Source: Calliopum simillimum (Eukaryota > Arthropoda > Insecta > Diptera > Lauxaniidae). Taken from it: DNA of 64,000 bases. Shown piece after piece: positions 21,656-32,524 of the stretch. Under the pieces are notes generated by a model that saw nothing but the letters and a program-made list of their open reading frames with translations, had not been told where the DNA came from and did not search any database. How positions within the stretch are numbered: position 1 is the stretch's first letter; each line of letters begins with the position of its first letter. Where the stretch lies: contig OX638370.1 in assembly GCA_951812925.1 (NCBI GenBank), forward strand, positions 116,698,897 to 116,762,896, given 5' to 3'. The position numbers and the translations under genes were made by a program.

Positions 21656-23487
21656 TGAGGCAGAGGTATAGGTAGGGGTTGAGATTGGGATCCGTTCAAG
21701 TATTACGTAGGCATGTTTAGGGGGTAAGGGGGTTCAATATTTGCTTAAACAGGGGAGGGTTCGATAGAAATCTTACGTAAGACACAAAAATAATTTTGAA
21801 GTTTAAATTTATGCTGAAGCAATTAAAATTGATTTTAATTTCTCAATTTGCATGTGACCGCTTCTGGTTTAATTCTTAAAATGAAAAAAAAAGCTGCTTA
21901 CCGCGGGGCTCAAGTGCTGCTTATGGGAGGTGGGTTCTAAAATCAAAGGCCCCTAAAGACAGATATAGAGAGTGTAATTTATAATTCCTTGTTCACACAG
22001 GACCCCTCAAATAGCAGGCAGACGCACCATAATTTCAGAAAGATTTGATGGTTACGGTGTACTTAACCTTTAAACAAAAAGGGTTAAACTTCACCAAAAA
22101 TTTTATGCAACCAATAATTTACATGTATTTCACACAAAAAAAAAAAAAAAACAAAATTCTCTCCGCAAAACTTTCAATACTTTTTGTCAATTTGGCGCTG
22201 ACACGCAAAAAGAAATCGCGAAAAAGTGAAAGAATTCAACGCAGTCATAAGAAGAATTGTATCGTTACAAAGGCATTTCTTAAGTAAAATACACACATTT
22301 ATTACTTTAATGCCTCTTTTTGTATTGCGTTAAATTAACGCTTCCTTTTTGCCATATTCTTAACTTCTTTAGTTTGCAATATCTCTGATTTTGAAGCTTA
22401 ACTTGAGTGCATTTTATGATTTTGGATATGGGGTTTTTCGCTTTACTAAATTGGGTAGCATCAGCTATAATGATGCCACAAATATTTCCAGCCATTTTGA
22501 TTTTTATCCTAATTACTAAAACGTGCGCAAGAGATTTCAAGATTTTTCATTTTAAAGATTACTTTAGGTACGGGCTTTGTTGAAGAGATATTGTGTCGAT
22601 AAATAAACAAAATTCTACACTAAAGTTGTTGCATTTAAGTAGGTGCAGTTGTTGGAGGTTTTTTTTTTTTGCTTAAGTTTCTTTAAATCAGGTCATTGGC
22701 GTAATTTATTTTAATTGAACGACATTTTTTTGTTTTGTATATCTGAAACTTGAACTTGAAAAATTTTTTATGTTGAAAGAAAAAATTCTCACAGAAAAAT
22801 ACTGAAAGAGAATACTCCACGCTTTCTAAAACAGTTATTCAAATATTTTTGTAAAAAGACAAAAGTGGAGCACAATCGAATTGTCCTTATTTTCTATCAT
22901 AGTAATTGCTCAATAAATTCGAAATGAATCTAAAAGTAAAGCTTCCGGATTTTAAGTCACATATGATCTCATCTCAACGTATCCAAGATATTCGGGGTCA
23001 ATAGTCATAACCATGGATTTCTACAAATATCTGCTTATTTCATCCGAAGAATTGCGGTAGACAATATTGTAGCTACAGAAATTTCATTTAAAATAGTCTT
23101 AAGTTTTCTTTCTTATAACTTAACGTTTAGAAGATATGCCATTTGAAGATGTAACTATTAGCGAATTATTTGCAAAAACTGATGTTTGACCTCGAACGAA
23201 CTCATGCGATCATGTGTAAATGACAATTCAACTCTGTTATGATGCAAATCCCATACCAAACCTTAAGCACATAAACATCCGGTAGACATAGAGTCACCAT
23301 CGACATTAAATTAAACGTTACATTGAAATAAACCTATTTTCAAGAAATAAGCATAACTTCTCTTAGATAGCAAGTATGTGAATAAAACGCACATCTAGCC
23401 AACTAAGCATCCAACCTAAACATTTAACAACATCGCATCAACATCAAATTGCGAACGCACCTTAGTGCACGTGTTTAAGAATTTTAA
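21656..23487. other. Intergenic; G-rich ATTACGTA segment, no gene
   Basis: Around 21698-21790, AAGTATTACGTAGGCATG is followed by GGGGG runs and TCTTACGTAAGACA. The TTACGTAA and G-run combination looks like an element fragment, but I cannot assign it. The rest is AT-rich without signal; (A)n occurs near 22140. Confidence 0.4.
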
Positions 23488-23560
23488 GTACGGGGGCGTA
23501 CGGGGGCGTATGGGGGCGTACGGGGCGTATGGGGGCGTGCGGGGCGTACGGAGGGCGTTT
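23488..23560. repeat. GTACGGGGGC minisatellite
   Basis: Six or seven units of roughly GTACGGGGGC or GTATGGGGGC, some one G shorter. Six G4-G5 tracts lie within about 60 bp on the + strand, so it is a strong quadruplex candidate. It is locally very GC-rich against an AT-rich background. Confidence 0.9.
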
Positions 23561-23675
23561 GGTCTAAATTTTAGGTATTTTCTGTTGGTGATACTTTCTT
23601 TCTCTTGGTGGCCGTCATACAGGTAAGACGTGATCCTGGCTCATTTTAACAATCCAACGACTTAAGAAGGGCTTT

Positions 23676-24265
23676 CACGCCTGTCCTGTGGGTGATTTGA
23701 ATAAAATTTTCGAGTACCCCATTTTTTTTACGGAATTCTGTTAAACATCGTATTTCAACATGTTTTCAATAAAAAATTTCAAAATCCTTAGAGCACTTCG
23801 GAAATGATCGGTTAACGAACGATTTCCATGTTGCTTTAGCTGAAGCAAATAAAGATAATTCTGAAAAATAGTTCCAAATGAATTTTTTTTTTTTTCGTAA
23901 TCGTATTCACTAATGCATAAAAAATAACGTGTGAAAAGTACATTGCAAAATCGTAGGCCCAAAAAAAGTTATTCAAGGTCAAAAGTTGCGAAGATAAATT
24001 TTTTTCAATTGTTTCGCTTACGGCTGCAATTACGAAAAAATAGTGGTCGACAGTTATTTACTGAGTCAACAGTTGTTTAGCCTCAATGATTTACTACGAA
24101 AAAACCACATCCATTTTTTTTCTATTACTCATGGTTTAGGAAGTGCTCTAAGGATTTTAAAATTTTTTATTGAAAACATGTTGAAATACGATGTTTAACA
24201 GAGTTCCGGTAAAAAAAAATGGGGTACTCAAAAATTGTATTCAAATCACCCACAGGACAGGCGTG
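23676..24265. mobile_element. Foldback element with ~125-bp inverted arms
   Basis: Left arm 23676-23799 and right arm 24140-24265 are near-complete reverse complements: CACGCCTGTCCTGTGGGTGA on the left against TCACCCACAGGACAGGCGTG on the right, then through AGTACCCCATTTTT, GTTAAACATCGTATTTCAAC and CTTAGAGCACTTC. The spacer is about 340 bp. No transposase is seen. The open frame at 23741-23962 is a shadow. Confidence 0.85.
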
Positions 24266-25800
24266 ACTTGATGACAGGACTGACACTTATAACCAAGAAA
24301 CATTAAGCTTAGATCGAGGGAAAATGACGAAGTGGCCAGTGAACGGAGTGGCATGGTTCGTGATGTACTCTACGACAGACAGACAGAGGCAACGTTGGAA
24401 ACACACTCTGGAGCCGTATATTTGGTTGTTTTTTATATGGCTATTTTATTAAGTTATCATTAAAATTGTTCTTGCTTTTTCTTAATGAACGTCATACAGG
24501 TGAAGTAATTAATAAATAAAGTGAATTATGTAAGTATAACATTTTATGAACAAATGTCTTGTGTTTTCCTTGGAAATATATAAATTTTGTGGTGAAGAAA
24601 AAGTTCGTTACAACTCTCTGACTGTTATTGGCCAACTAAATCTTTATTTTAACGGACTACCAGCAATATATAAAATTTAACTTGAGTTCAAGGTCATATG
24701 TGCATTTTTACTTTGAAAAATGCTGGTTTATATTTTATAATAAAAATTCCAATAAGCACTTGGACACATGTATCAAAATATTGATTTAAAATTGTTTATA
24801 TTTAACAATAAAAATGTATTTAAAAATGTAAAATACCGTGACGTCTCGTTTAAATTGGCGCACCTTTTACAAATATTAAGCGTTAATGCTAAGTTTATGC
24901 TTTCTAACAAAAACAAAATCCGACACTTAAGTTACAAATTTAAACATCACTGTCATTTACATATGAAAACAAAAACAAAGTTAAAAAAAAAAATTAAGGG
25001 AACGGCTTAAAGTTGTGAAAAATCAAATTGAACAAAGAATATCACAACTTTTATGAGCTACCATAAAAATTCAATACAAAAACAAAAACAACTTCAATTA
25101 AATGCGAATAAATTCTATAGAGATTTGTAAACCGGTCAATGAAACCAATCATCATCATCAACAACAACAGCATCATCAATATTAGCTGATGAACGTATGT
25201 CAACATTAATTCGGTATGGTAACTATTTACACTTTTACGGTTAAATGACAAAAGAAGCAGAAAAAAAAACCAAGCCACATTAATAACAATTACCTACGAG
25301 TTAAATGCTACGAAAGGACCTTGAGAAGTATTCAGCTGTTTATATGTATGTATTGAGTGAGTAGTGACTGGTATTTTGTAGTATCCACTCGAGTTTATCA
25401 CAAATACTCGTAAATTGTAAACAAAAACATAAAAGTTATAGGCAAGTGAAAAATGTGCTGCGCATTCAATGTGTCTGTCCAATTTCAATTCTGAATTCAA
25501 TTCCAATTGAAACGAATTATTTGTGCTAATAAATGCAAAGTAACGAGTAATCATTGTTGTTTAGACACATGCACGTTGATTACATTGAACAATTCATTTT
25601 TTATAATTTATTATGATTGCAAAATTTTGATTACGCTAATTTTGTAATTTTTTATTTGTTTTTCCAATTTATTCAAACAATAAACACCTTTATTCAATTT
25701 GATTATTCGTTACTTGCTTGATTTTTGAAATTTGTATTCAATAAAATATAACTTTTTTGACATTCTATAAATAGAATATTCGTGATTTTTTGACTTTATC
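24266..25800. other. Intergenic, no gene
   Basis: GACAGACAGACAG near 24374; GTCATACAGGT near 24491 repeats a phrase at about 23613. CATCATCATC and AACAACAAC occur near 25150-25175. No domain in any open frame. Confidence 0.45.
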
Positions 25801-26900
25801 AACATGTTTTTTTGCTTTATCAACATTTTGAAAGTTTTGCAACATTTTAATATTTTTCAAACATTTCCATTAATTTTCAACTTTTTCGTCTACATTAACT
25901 TTGTTTAACTTTTCCAATATCTATTTTCAAAGATTTCCAATATTTAGCAACATTTTTGAAGTTTTGTTATAATTTTCGACTTTATCAACCTTTTTTGAAC
26001 AATATTTTTGTATATTTCCATTATCTACCTTCGCCTTATCAACATCTTCAAGGTTTTCCTACTTTTTGCAAATTTATAAACTTATTCGAAGTTATGTATG
26101 TATCCAATCACGCTATCAACATTTCTAAAAATTTTTCAACTTTATCAACATTATTTTGCTCTATCAACATTATCGAAGTTATGTAACATTTGAATATTTT
26201 TTTAACATTTTTGAACTTTACCAATACCTATTTTTTAATTTTTCAAATATTTAAAACCTTAACATTTTTTCATCAATATTTTTTGATCCAACAATATTTT
26301 TGAAGATTTCCATTATATTACAACATCCTTTCGTCTTATCGACATTTTCAAAGTTTTCCAACTTTTTCCAACTTTATCAACATTTACTTTTATTATTGAA
26401 GTTTTCATTTTTTTCGACTTATTAACTTTTTCATTCAATCATATTATCAACATTTTCTGAAATTTTTCAGCTTTATCAACATTTTTCAAGTTTCGTCTTA
26501 TCAACATTTTGAAATTTTTTATTTTTTTCTTATGTCATTAGCAAAGTTTTTCAATACCAAACATGCGACTCAATAATCGTATCTACGATGTTTTTCATTG
26601 CTTTTCAGCAGTTTTCCTTTTTAGCATTTTCCAATTTTGTGAAATATTTTTCGTGTTGTCAACATTCTTGAAGGTATCCAACGTTTTTTTATCTTATCAA
26701 CATTTTTCAACTCATGCTTATCCCGAAGATTTCTAATATTTTGCGCCTCATCAACATTTATGGATACATCAATAATAGCAAAGTTTTTCGGCATTTTCGA
26801 AATTTTTTAACTTTTATTCGACATTTAAACTCCAAGAGAAGCTTTAATATTGTTGCTATGTTTCTGGAGTTTAATTCGTCATCTGGTATCAAATTTTCTT
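25800..26900. repeat. Degenerate TTTATCAACATTTT repeat field
   Basis: About 1.1 kb of T-rich DNA made mostly of loosely repeated words: CGACTTTATCAACATTTT, GAAGTTTTCCAACTTTTT, ATTTTTCAACTTT. Unit length varies, roughly 20-40 bp. The reverse complement style (AAAATGTTGAAAAAGACG) recurs at 49440-49930. Open frames here have repeat composition only. Confidence 0.65.
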
Positions 26901-26973
26901 CTAGGTGACTTATTCATGAGTGTATTAGTGCCTTGCAGGCTCCTCAACTCAAAAATTTATTAGAACCTTTCGA

Positions 26974-27991
26974 TAGTGATGAACAAATCAAGAACAAGAC
27001 CATAGCTGTTGTAGGCTTGGCCTTGGGGATGAAATTTCGATCACGGTCTTTGTCTTCCTCATGATTTTGACCGTAGATTTGATAAATTCTGAACCTTATA
27101 TTTTCAAAGTATTTGGGTTTTTAAGCTGCAAAATTGCGTATTGAAAGATGATTTTTTGTTCAAAAGAGGCGTGATAGCTCTATTAACTGTAAATAACTAA
27201 GACTGAATAGCAGTTTTGGTCTCGATTACTATGGGCTTGGTCTGGGCTTGAAATATTACTTAGACCAAGACTGAGTTTGGTCTTCACTACTTTGAATTTT
27301 TTGATCAATTTTGTTAGGTGAGCCAGGAGCCAGAGAATTTTTTTTTTTGGGAGAAAAGTGGCAGATATATCAAAGGTTACCTTGCACTTGTCCTTGGAAA
27401 ACATCGTGTGGGATAGCACGAATAAAAAAAAATACTGTTTGGTAGTACAAATTTTATGATGGAACTTTTTATTGAGTATTAGACTTTAATTTTAATTTAT
27501 TGATTTTACAATTAAACTATATTCAGTATGAGAATTTAACTTTTTATGCTGCAGCCAGTGCTGTTTCAAAGGTGGTTAATGAACGAATGATCAAGTGAAA
27601 GAAGAACAAGGAAGAAATTTGACAGCTGTGAGCTGTGGGGCATTGTTTAATTTAGCAATGGAGTTGCGTTGCCAACTACAGGGGATTTATCCCTACTTTT
27701 GGGGCTTATGCGACCAATTCTTGTTGTTGGTCTTGGCCATTAAGTCTTGGTCGTAAAAAAAAAACGATAAACTTATTTTTTCAAAGCAAATGGGTTTTTA
27801 AGATGCTAAATTTCGAATTGAGGGATCATTTTATGCTCAAAAAGGGCAGATGTATAACTATAATTGACCAAGACTAAATTGCAGTCTTGGTCTTTTACTT
27901 GAAATTTATATCACCGTCTTGGTCTTTGTGTTGGCCTCGTCAAATTAGCAGCACCAAGACTCAAGGCCAAGACCGATTTTGCTCATCACTA
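26974..27991. mobile_element. TIR element with hAT-like ends, nested insertion
   Basis: Left end TAGTGATGAACAAAT (26974-26988) and right end ATTTTGCTCATCACTA (27976-27991) are inverted and fit the hAT end rule YARNG. The 8 bp on the two sides do not match, so a target duplication is not supported. Interior segments at 27104-27230 and 27783-27895 are direct repeats (GGGTTTTTAAG.TGC.AAATT, then AGCAGT/TGCAGT and TTGGTCT) with CTTGGTCTTGG blocks. Between them lies an unrelated dispersed repeat (27343-27712), apparently inserted. Confidence 0.5.
27343..27712 (-). repeat. Dispersed LTR-like repeat, copy 1
   Basis: Reverse complement of 45655-46110. Shared stretches include AGTTGGCAACGCAACTCCAT, GGGATAAATYCCCYGTAG, ATTTGACAGCT, ATGCTGCAGCCARTGCTG and, at the far end, CAAGGACAAGTRCAAGGTAA. 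An indel of about 80 bp separates the last block. No open frame. The neighbourhood of copy 2 suggests part of an LTR. Confidence 0.7.
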
Positions 27992-28645
27992 GTGAGTCAA
28001 GAATGCATTATTTTTCAAAGGACTTCATTACCAGTTTTGAGGCAAGCAGGTTCAAAAAAAAGATTTATAGAATTTCCAAAAAGTTGTAATGAAATTTGAA
28101 AGAACTTTCTGAGAGAAATTTAAGAGTACCCACTTACCCACTCAAAATGATCATGTGCGCTAACCATTTTTCTAGTATAACTTTTTATCTACATACTCAA
28201 GCATACAATACACAATATCTAGATATATAAAACAAACAAAATAAAACTCCATAAACAAGAAATCAGCAACAGCGTTATAATTAAATTAGCACCTTTTCGT
28301 TGTCTAAAAATAAACCTTTTAATGACTCTGTGGTGGATCACTTGAAACAATACAGCAACCAAGTTGTGGCTGTACAGCCTGTATACAAATTCTTTAGCAA
28401 ATTCAATAGTTATACGCTACTTATGAAGTGTTTTTCCTTCGAGTGCTTTTTGTTTTGTTTAGAATGAAAATTCCTGGCGGAGGTCTGTCTGACTCTATGA
28501 AATGAGGAAGTCGAACTTTTAAGTGGAGTGAAAATTGTAATTATTTGTAGTTTGAGTTTTATTTTAGTAATTCATTTTTGAAAATTTCAATGTAACGATA
28601 TGCATATACGCATATAGAGAATCGGTACATAATATACATGTACCA
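27992..28645. other. Intergenic, nothing recognised
   Basis: AT-rich; a small palindrome GTACAGCCTGTATAC near 28371 is the only local structure noted. Confidence 0.45.
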
Positions 28646-28836
28646 TGTACATTAGACGGTATCACAAAAAAAAGTCCTCCGTATTATAAGTTGAGCCGAA
28701 TAAAATATGGACGCAATTCCAACAGATATTTCAACAATAAAATAAATAGCAATAGCAAATACATTGTTTTAGGGGCGGTATGGCGGAATTTTTTTTTTTT
28801 TTTTTCTGTCTGTAAGGTGATATGGTCTAATGTACA
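28646..28836. mobile_element. 191-bp MITE with 20-bp TIRs
   Basis: TGTACATTAGACGGTATCAC at 28646-28665 is inverted against GTGATATGGTCTAATGTACA at 28817-28836 (18 of 20 match). The TA inside each end (TG-TA-CATT) could be a mariner-type target duplication. The interior is AT-rich with a 16-18 base T run and no coding. Confidence 0.8.
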
Positions 28837-28997
28837 TATTAAGTATAAATTAACAAATTTACTTTACTAAATTTCCTTGTTACAATTCTAACTTCTAATA
28901 ATTTTGCTTAAAATAAAATTCTTTGAATTTCTGTTAAATCTCTTTATTATTTTCAGTCACAAAAAAATTGAATTTAAATTAAAGAGAAAATAGACAA

Positions 28998-29013
28998 TTG
29001 GCGCCCAACGTGG
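28998..29013 (+). repeat. LTR retrotransposon primer-binding site, tRNA-Lys type
   Basis: TTGGCGCCCAACGTGG matches the primer-binding site complementary to the 3' end of tRNA-Lys used by gypsy-like elements. The 150 bp before it contain AATAAAA and could be an LTR 3' end. No gag frame follows. It is a fragment. Confidence 0.6.
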
Positions 29014-31846
29014 ATTTGGAAACTTCATAGCAGTAAAAGCAAAAAAAGAAATTTTAATTTGGGCAATTGTTTCGAACAATATTCAAATGCAATCTTAAAA
29101 AAATTTAACAGGAATTCGAAGGATTTTGATTGAAACAAAATTAATTTAATATGAGAGATGTTAGATTTTAACAAGCAAATTTAGGTCTTGTTAAATTAAA
29201 TAGAAATGTACTTGTACTAGAAATATAAATATACTGTTTGTCTTGGAAATGTGTGACAAACAATGTCGATTTTGTTTTGCCAAAGATAACACCCTCACCC
29301 TATAGTTCCATTACACTTTAATAACTTGCCAAATATTTACCTAACACTACATCTCTGTATGTATGTGTACTTCTAATAAGCCTAAGGCAAATACAATCAT
29401 CATTATCACCACAAAAACAAATAGCATCAATTACTGCACCAAATATAAAAACAATATTTAAATACTGATATCACAGCGTTCTAAGCGAATCATAAACATA
29501 AAGTAAGAAAAAATAACTTTTGAAAAAAATCACCCACAACTTCTACGCACTGGAACGAACGCTGAACGTCCAACTTTGATTTGCAAAATGCGAACTTTAA
29601 GATATCGCTAACGTTGTTGTATCGCGTAGCGTTCATGTTTTTATATTTTTCTGGCCCAATACGCGATAAGCGCGTTGTTTACTTTACGCTGCAGCTGATT
29701 TGATGGCTTCTTTAACAGCGTCGTCGTCTTATGAAATTTGCTTCTACGTCTTCTTCATATGTGCCACTTCATCTTCTTCATGTGTCTTCGTATCTAACTA
29801 CTTGTCGGGTACTCCAATGACTGCTTCCGCCAAAACAAAGCGATAAGCAGTGATTATAGTGTTTGCGCCCAGGGTATCAGAGTCAGCGTGGAATAGAGAC
29901 CACTTTTGTTTCTTTTGTTGCTTATAAAATGCGTTCGTCGGACGTATCGGTTGACTCGTATATATGTACTATATATTGTATATATGTTATATTTTTATTT
30001 GCAACTTAATCGCAAATTGCTGTCCAAAGCAGAACACAGCAACATATGCAGTGCAGTGAGTGCAAGTCAACAACAACAACAGCAACAATAAAATTTACAA
30101 CAGCAACAACAAGAAAATAATATGCAACAGTTTTAATATCTCGTAAACAATACAATTTGTGATTATGGCAAATATTATTCACCCTAAAGTTGCGATGTAA
30201 AGTATCCAACTATTCAAATGTTTACCAAGTCATGAGGACTCTTTATAGTTGTGGATTTTTCCAAGAAATAATAAAAATAAAACTTTATTTGGAGCACTAT
30301 AAATCTGATTCGCTATGAAATGGTATGTGATTTGCTTATTAATACTGTACATTTTGTTCAATAAAAGCTGAGTAAAATAAGATTCAGAACTGAAGCCGCA
30401 TCTGAAACGGATATACTTATATGTACGCATTTTATTTTTAATTTTTTAGAGAATTCATTAAGAAACTCTTCAGAGAATTTTTCAAACTACTCGAAGAATT
30501 TCAATTGAAAACCTTGAAATTGGATTAGATTGGCAGAGGCTTCAAGAATATTCACCAAATTATCCAATAAACCGTAATAAGACATTAGTAAAGTCAGTCA
30601 CAAGACGAATGGCATTAAAATGTCAGTATTTCTCTTGGAGACAGCTTGGTTGGATAGTTGGTTGATGGCCAATAGTAAACAGAAGTCATATTGTGCCACA
30701 CAATGGCTTAGTTTAAAGATTCAATTTTAGAATCACAATGCATGTCTAACTAACTAGATTCGGTCGAATTAAGGTATTTTAACAATAAAGAGTACATGGG
30801 CGTATCCGATAACAATCTCCCCTTATTTGACCCAGGTACCCAGAAAAAATGTGTTTTTCATATTCTACAACCAAATGTGATGGAATATATTTCTTGACGT
30901 GTAAAATGAAAATACCAATTTCGATATTAGACTGTCGTGACTCTAGCATAAGCAATACGGATTCTGTCAATAATTTTCCAGGCTTAGAATTACTATTAAA
31001 AATCGGACAATGGTTCATTAAGATAGAAAAAACTACATCTCCTGTTAGCTAGTGAAAAAAAACGTAGTCAGGTGACGGTTTCCAGACGCTGTTTTTTCGC
31101 CTTCATCATAGAATCTATCTCAAATTAAAGAGTTATTTCCTTACTGTGCAGTGTCCCTTGAGAAATCCTGTAACATTTTTTAAAGAAACATAAAATGTGT
31201 TTTTGGAAGGATAATTTCGGGCTTATAGTGCACTTCGACCGGAAATTTATGAGGAGATTTCAGATTTATTTAACGTTTAATACATGATGAAACGTCAAAA
31301 AAATCTAGAAACAGCCGTAAATCACTTAAAAAGAACTGCGATGGAAACGCAGTACTTCGAACTCTCCCATACAATAGTATCATGCTCTAATAATACCTAG
31401 CCTAAGTAGAATTTTTCCTAAATTCTTAATATAGATATTTCAAATTTAAATTGACAGAGCAAAGCAAAAGAGTTGTGAATTCAATGCACAAGAACATCTT
31501 TTACTATAAACCAATAATGTCGAACCACAGTATTGATTCTGACAATGGAGTCAATTCAAGTACATCGGCGTTTACCCAAAAGAAGCATGTTGGCAGTTTT
31601 TAAAGCTTCCAATTAGGAAAAAACTAAGTTAGCATCAAATATGGATATATCATTTCAAAAGACTGGAGTAAAGGCTCCATGCAAATATGTTTAAGATCAC
31701 TTTGACTTTGTCCGGATGTTCTTAACTTACTTACTGTAATAATCATCTTTTAAGATTTACCTGTAAAGAAAAAAACATAAATTGATTAGTAATGCTATAA
31801 TTTACATTTTATGATTCAAAATAATGCCAATTCAGCATTAGATCAT
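29014..31846. other. Intergenic; complex block 29.5-29.95 kb, no gene
   Basis: The segment 29540-29960 is GC-richer with words such as TATCGCGTAGCG and TACGCGATAAGCGCG and could be regulatory. (CAA/CAG)n occurs near 30066-30110. Open frames on both strands at 30779-31052 overlap and match nothing I know. Confidence 0.4.
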
Positions 31847-31849
31847 TTA

Positions 31850-32251
31850 GGGCCGGTTTCACAATGAACAGTTAAGATATTTTTAAACTAAAGTTTACTA
31901 ACCGAAGCTATGGGTATAAACTTTCCGTTAAATTATTTGGATTTCAATAAATTCCATTTTTTAACTTATGGTTAAATATATATTGTGAATAAATAACAAA
32001 TTTCCCCTTCAAATGTTATCAAAAAATGTAAACATTTCAAATTTTTTCGTATGAATTTCAAAAAATATTTGAATTTATTTCAATCTGCCAGTTAAATTTT
32101 AACTGAAAAAATTGTGCCAGTTAAAGTTAACTGAACGTTAGAGTTTATTTTCCGTCAGTTAATAAATAACTTCACATTGAGAAAACAATTTTATTTAAAC
32201 TAACAGTTAAAGTTTCAGTTAAACGTTAACTGGACATTGTGAAAACGGGCC
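31850..32251. mobile_element. 402-bp Harbinger-type MITE
   Basis: Left end GGGCCGGTTTCACAATGAAC at 31850; right end, reverse complemented, reads GGCCCGTTTTCACAATGTCC (32251 inward). TTA lies directly outside both ends (31847-31849 and 32252-32254), the target duplication of PIF/Harbinger elements. AGTTAA/TTAACT words recur inside in both orientations. No transposase, so it is non-autonomous. Confidence 0.85.
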
Positions 32252-32271
32252 TTAATATTTATAAATTTATG

Positions 32272-32471
32272 TTTTATGGTTCAAAACAGACTGCTTTCGC
32301 GTCCAATATTGTTCTCATAAAATTTAAATCTTTAATTTATACTTTTCATAAGATTTCAATCCTCAAGAGCCTTTCTAGTCTTGAAGATCTTATAAAAAGT
32401 ATAACTTATAAAAATTTTAATTTTATGAAGATAAAATTGTATGTGAAAACAGTCTGTTTTGAACCATAAAA
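32272..32471. mobile_element. 200-bp near-complete hairpin element
   Basis: TTTTATGGTTCAAAACAGAC at the left is inverted against GTCTGTTTTGAACCATAAAA at the right. The pairing continues inward through TCATAAAATT and ATACTTTT.ATAAGAT to the centre near 32375, with essentially no spacer. The open frame across it is a shadow. It sits 20 bp from the Harbinger MITE. It is either a palindromic MITE or the source of a hairpin RNA. Confidence 0.8.
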
Positions 32472-32507
32472 TATAGATAGAAAAATAGAAAATAATTGCA
32501 TGCTAAA

Positions 32508-32524
32508 TTGGCACCCATCGTGGG
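32508..32524 (+). repeat. Degenerate tRNA-Lys primer-binding site
   Basis: TTGGCACCCATCGTGGG differs from the site at 28998 at two positions within the first 16 bases. No LTR or gag frame is clear around it. Confidence 0.45.
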
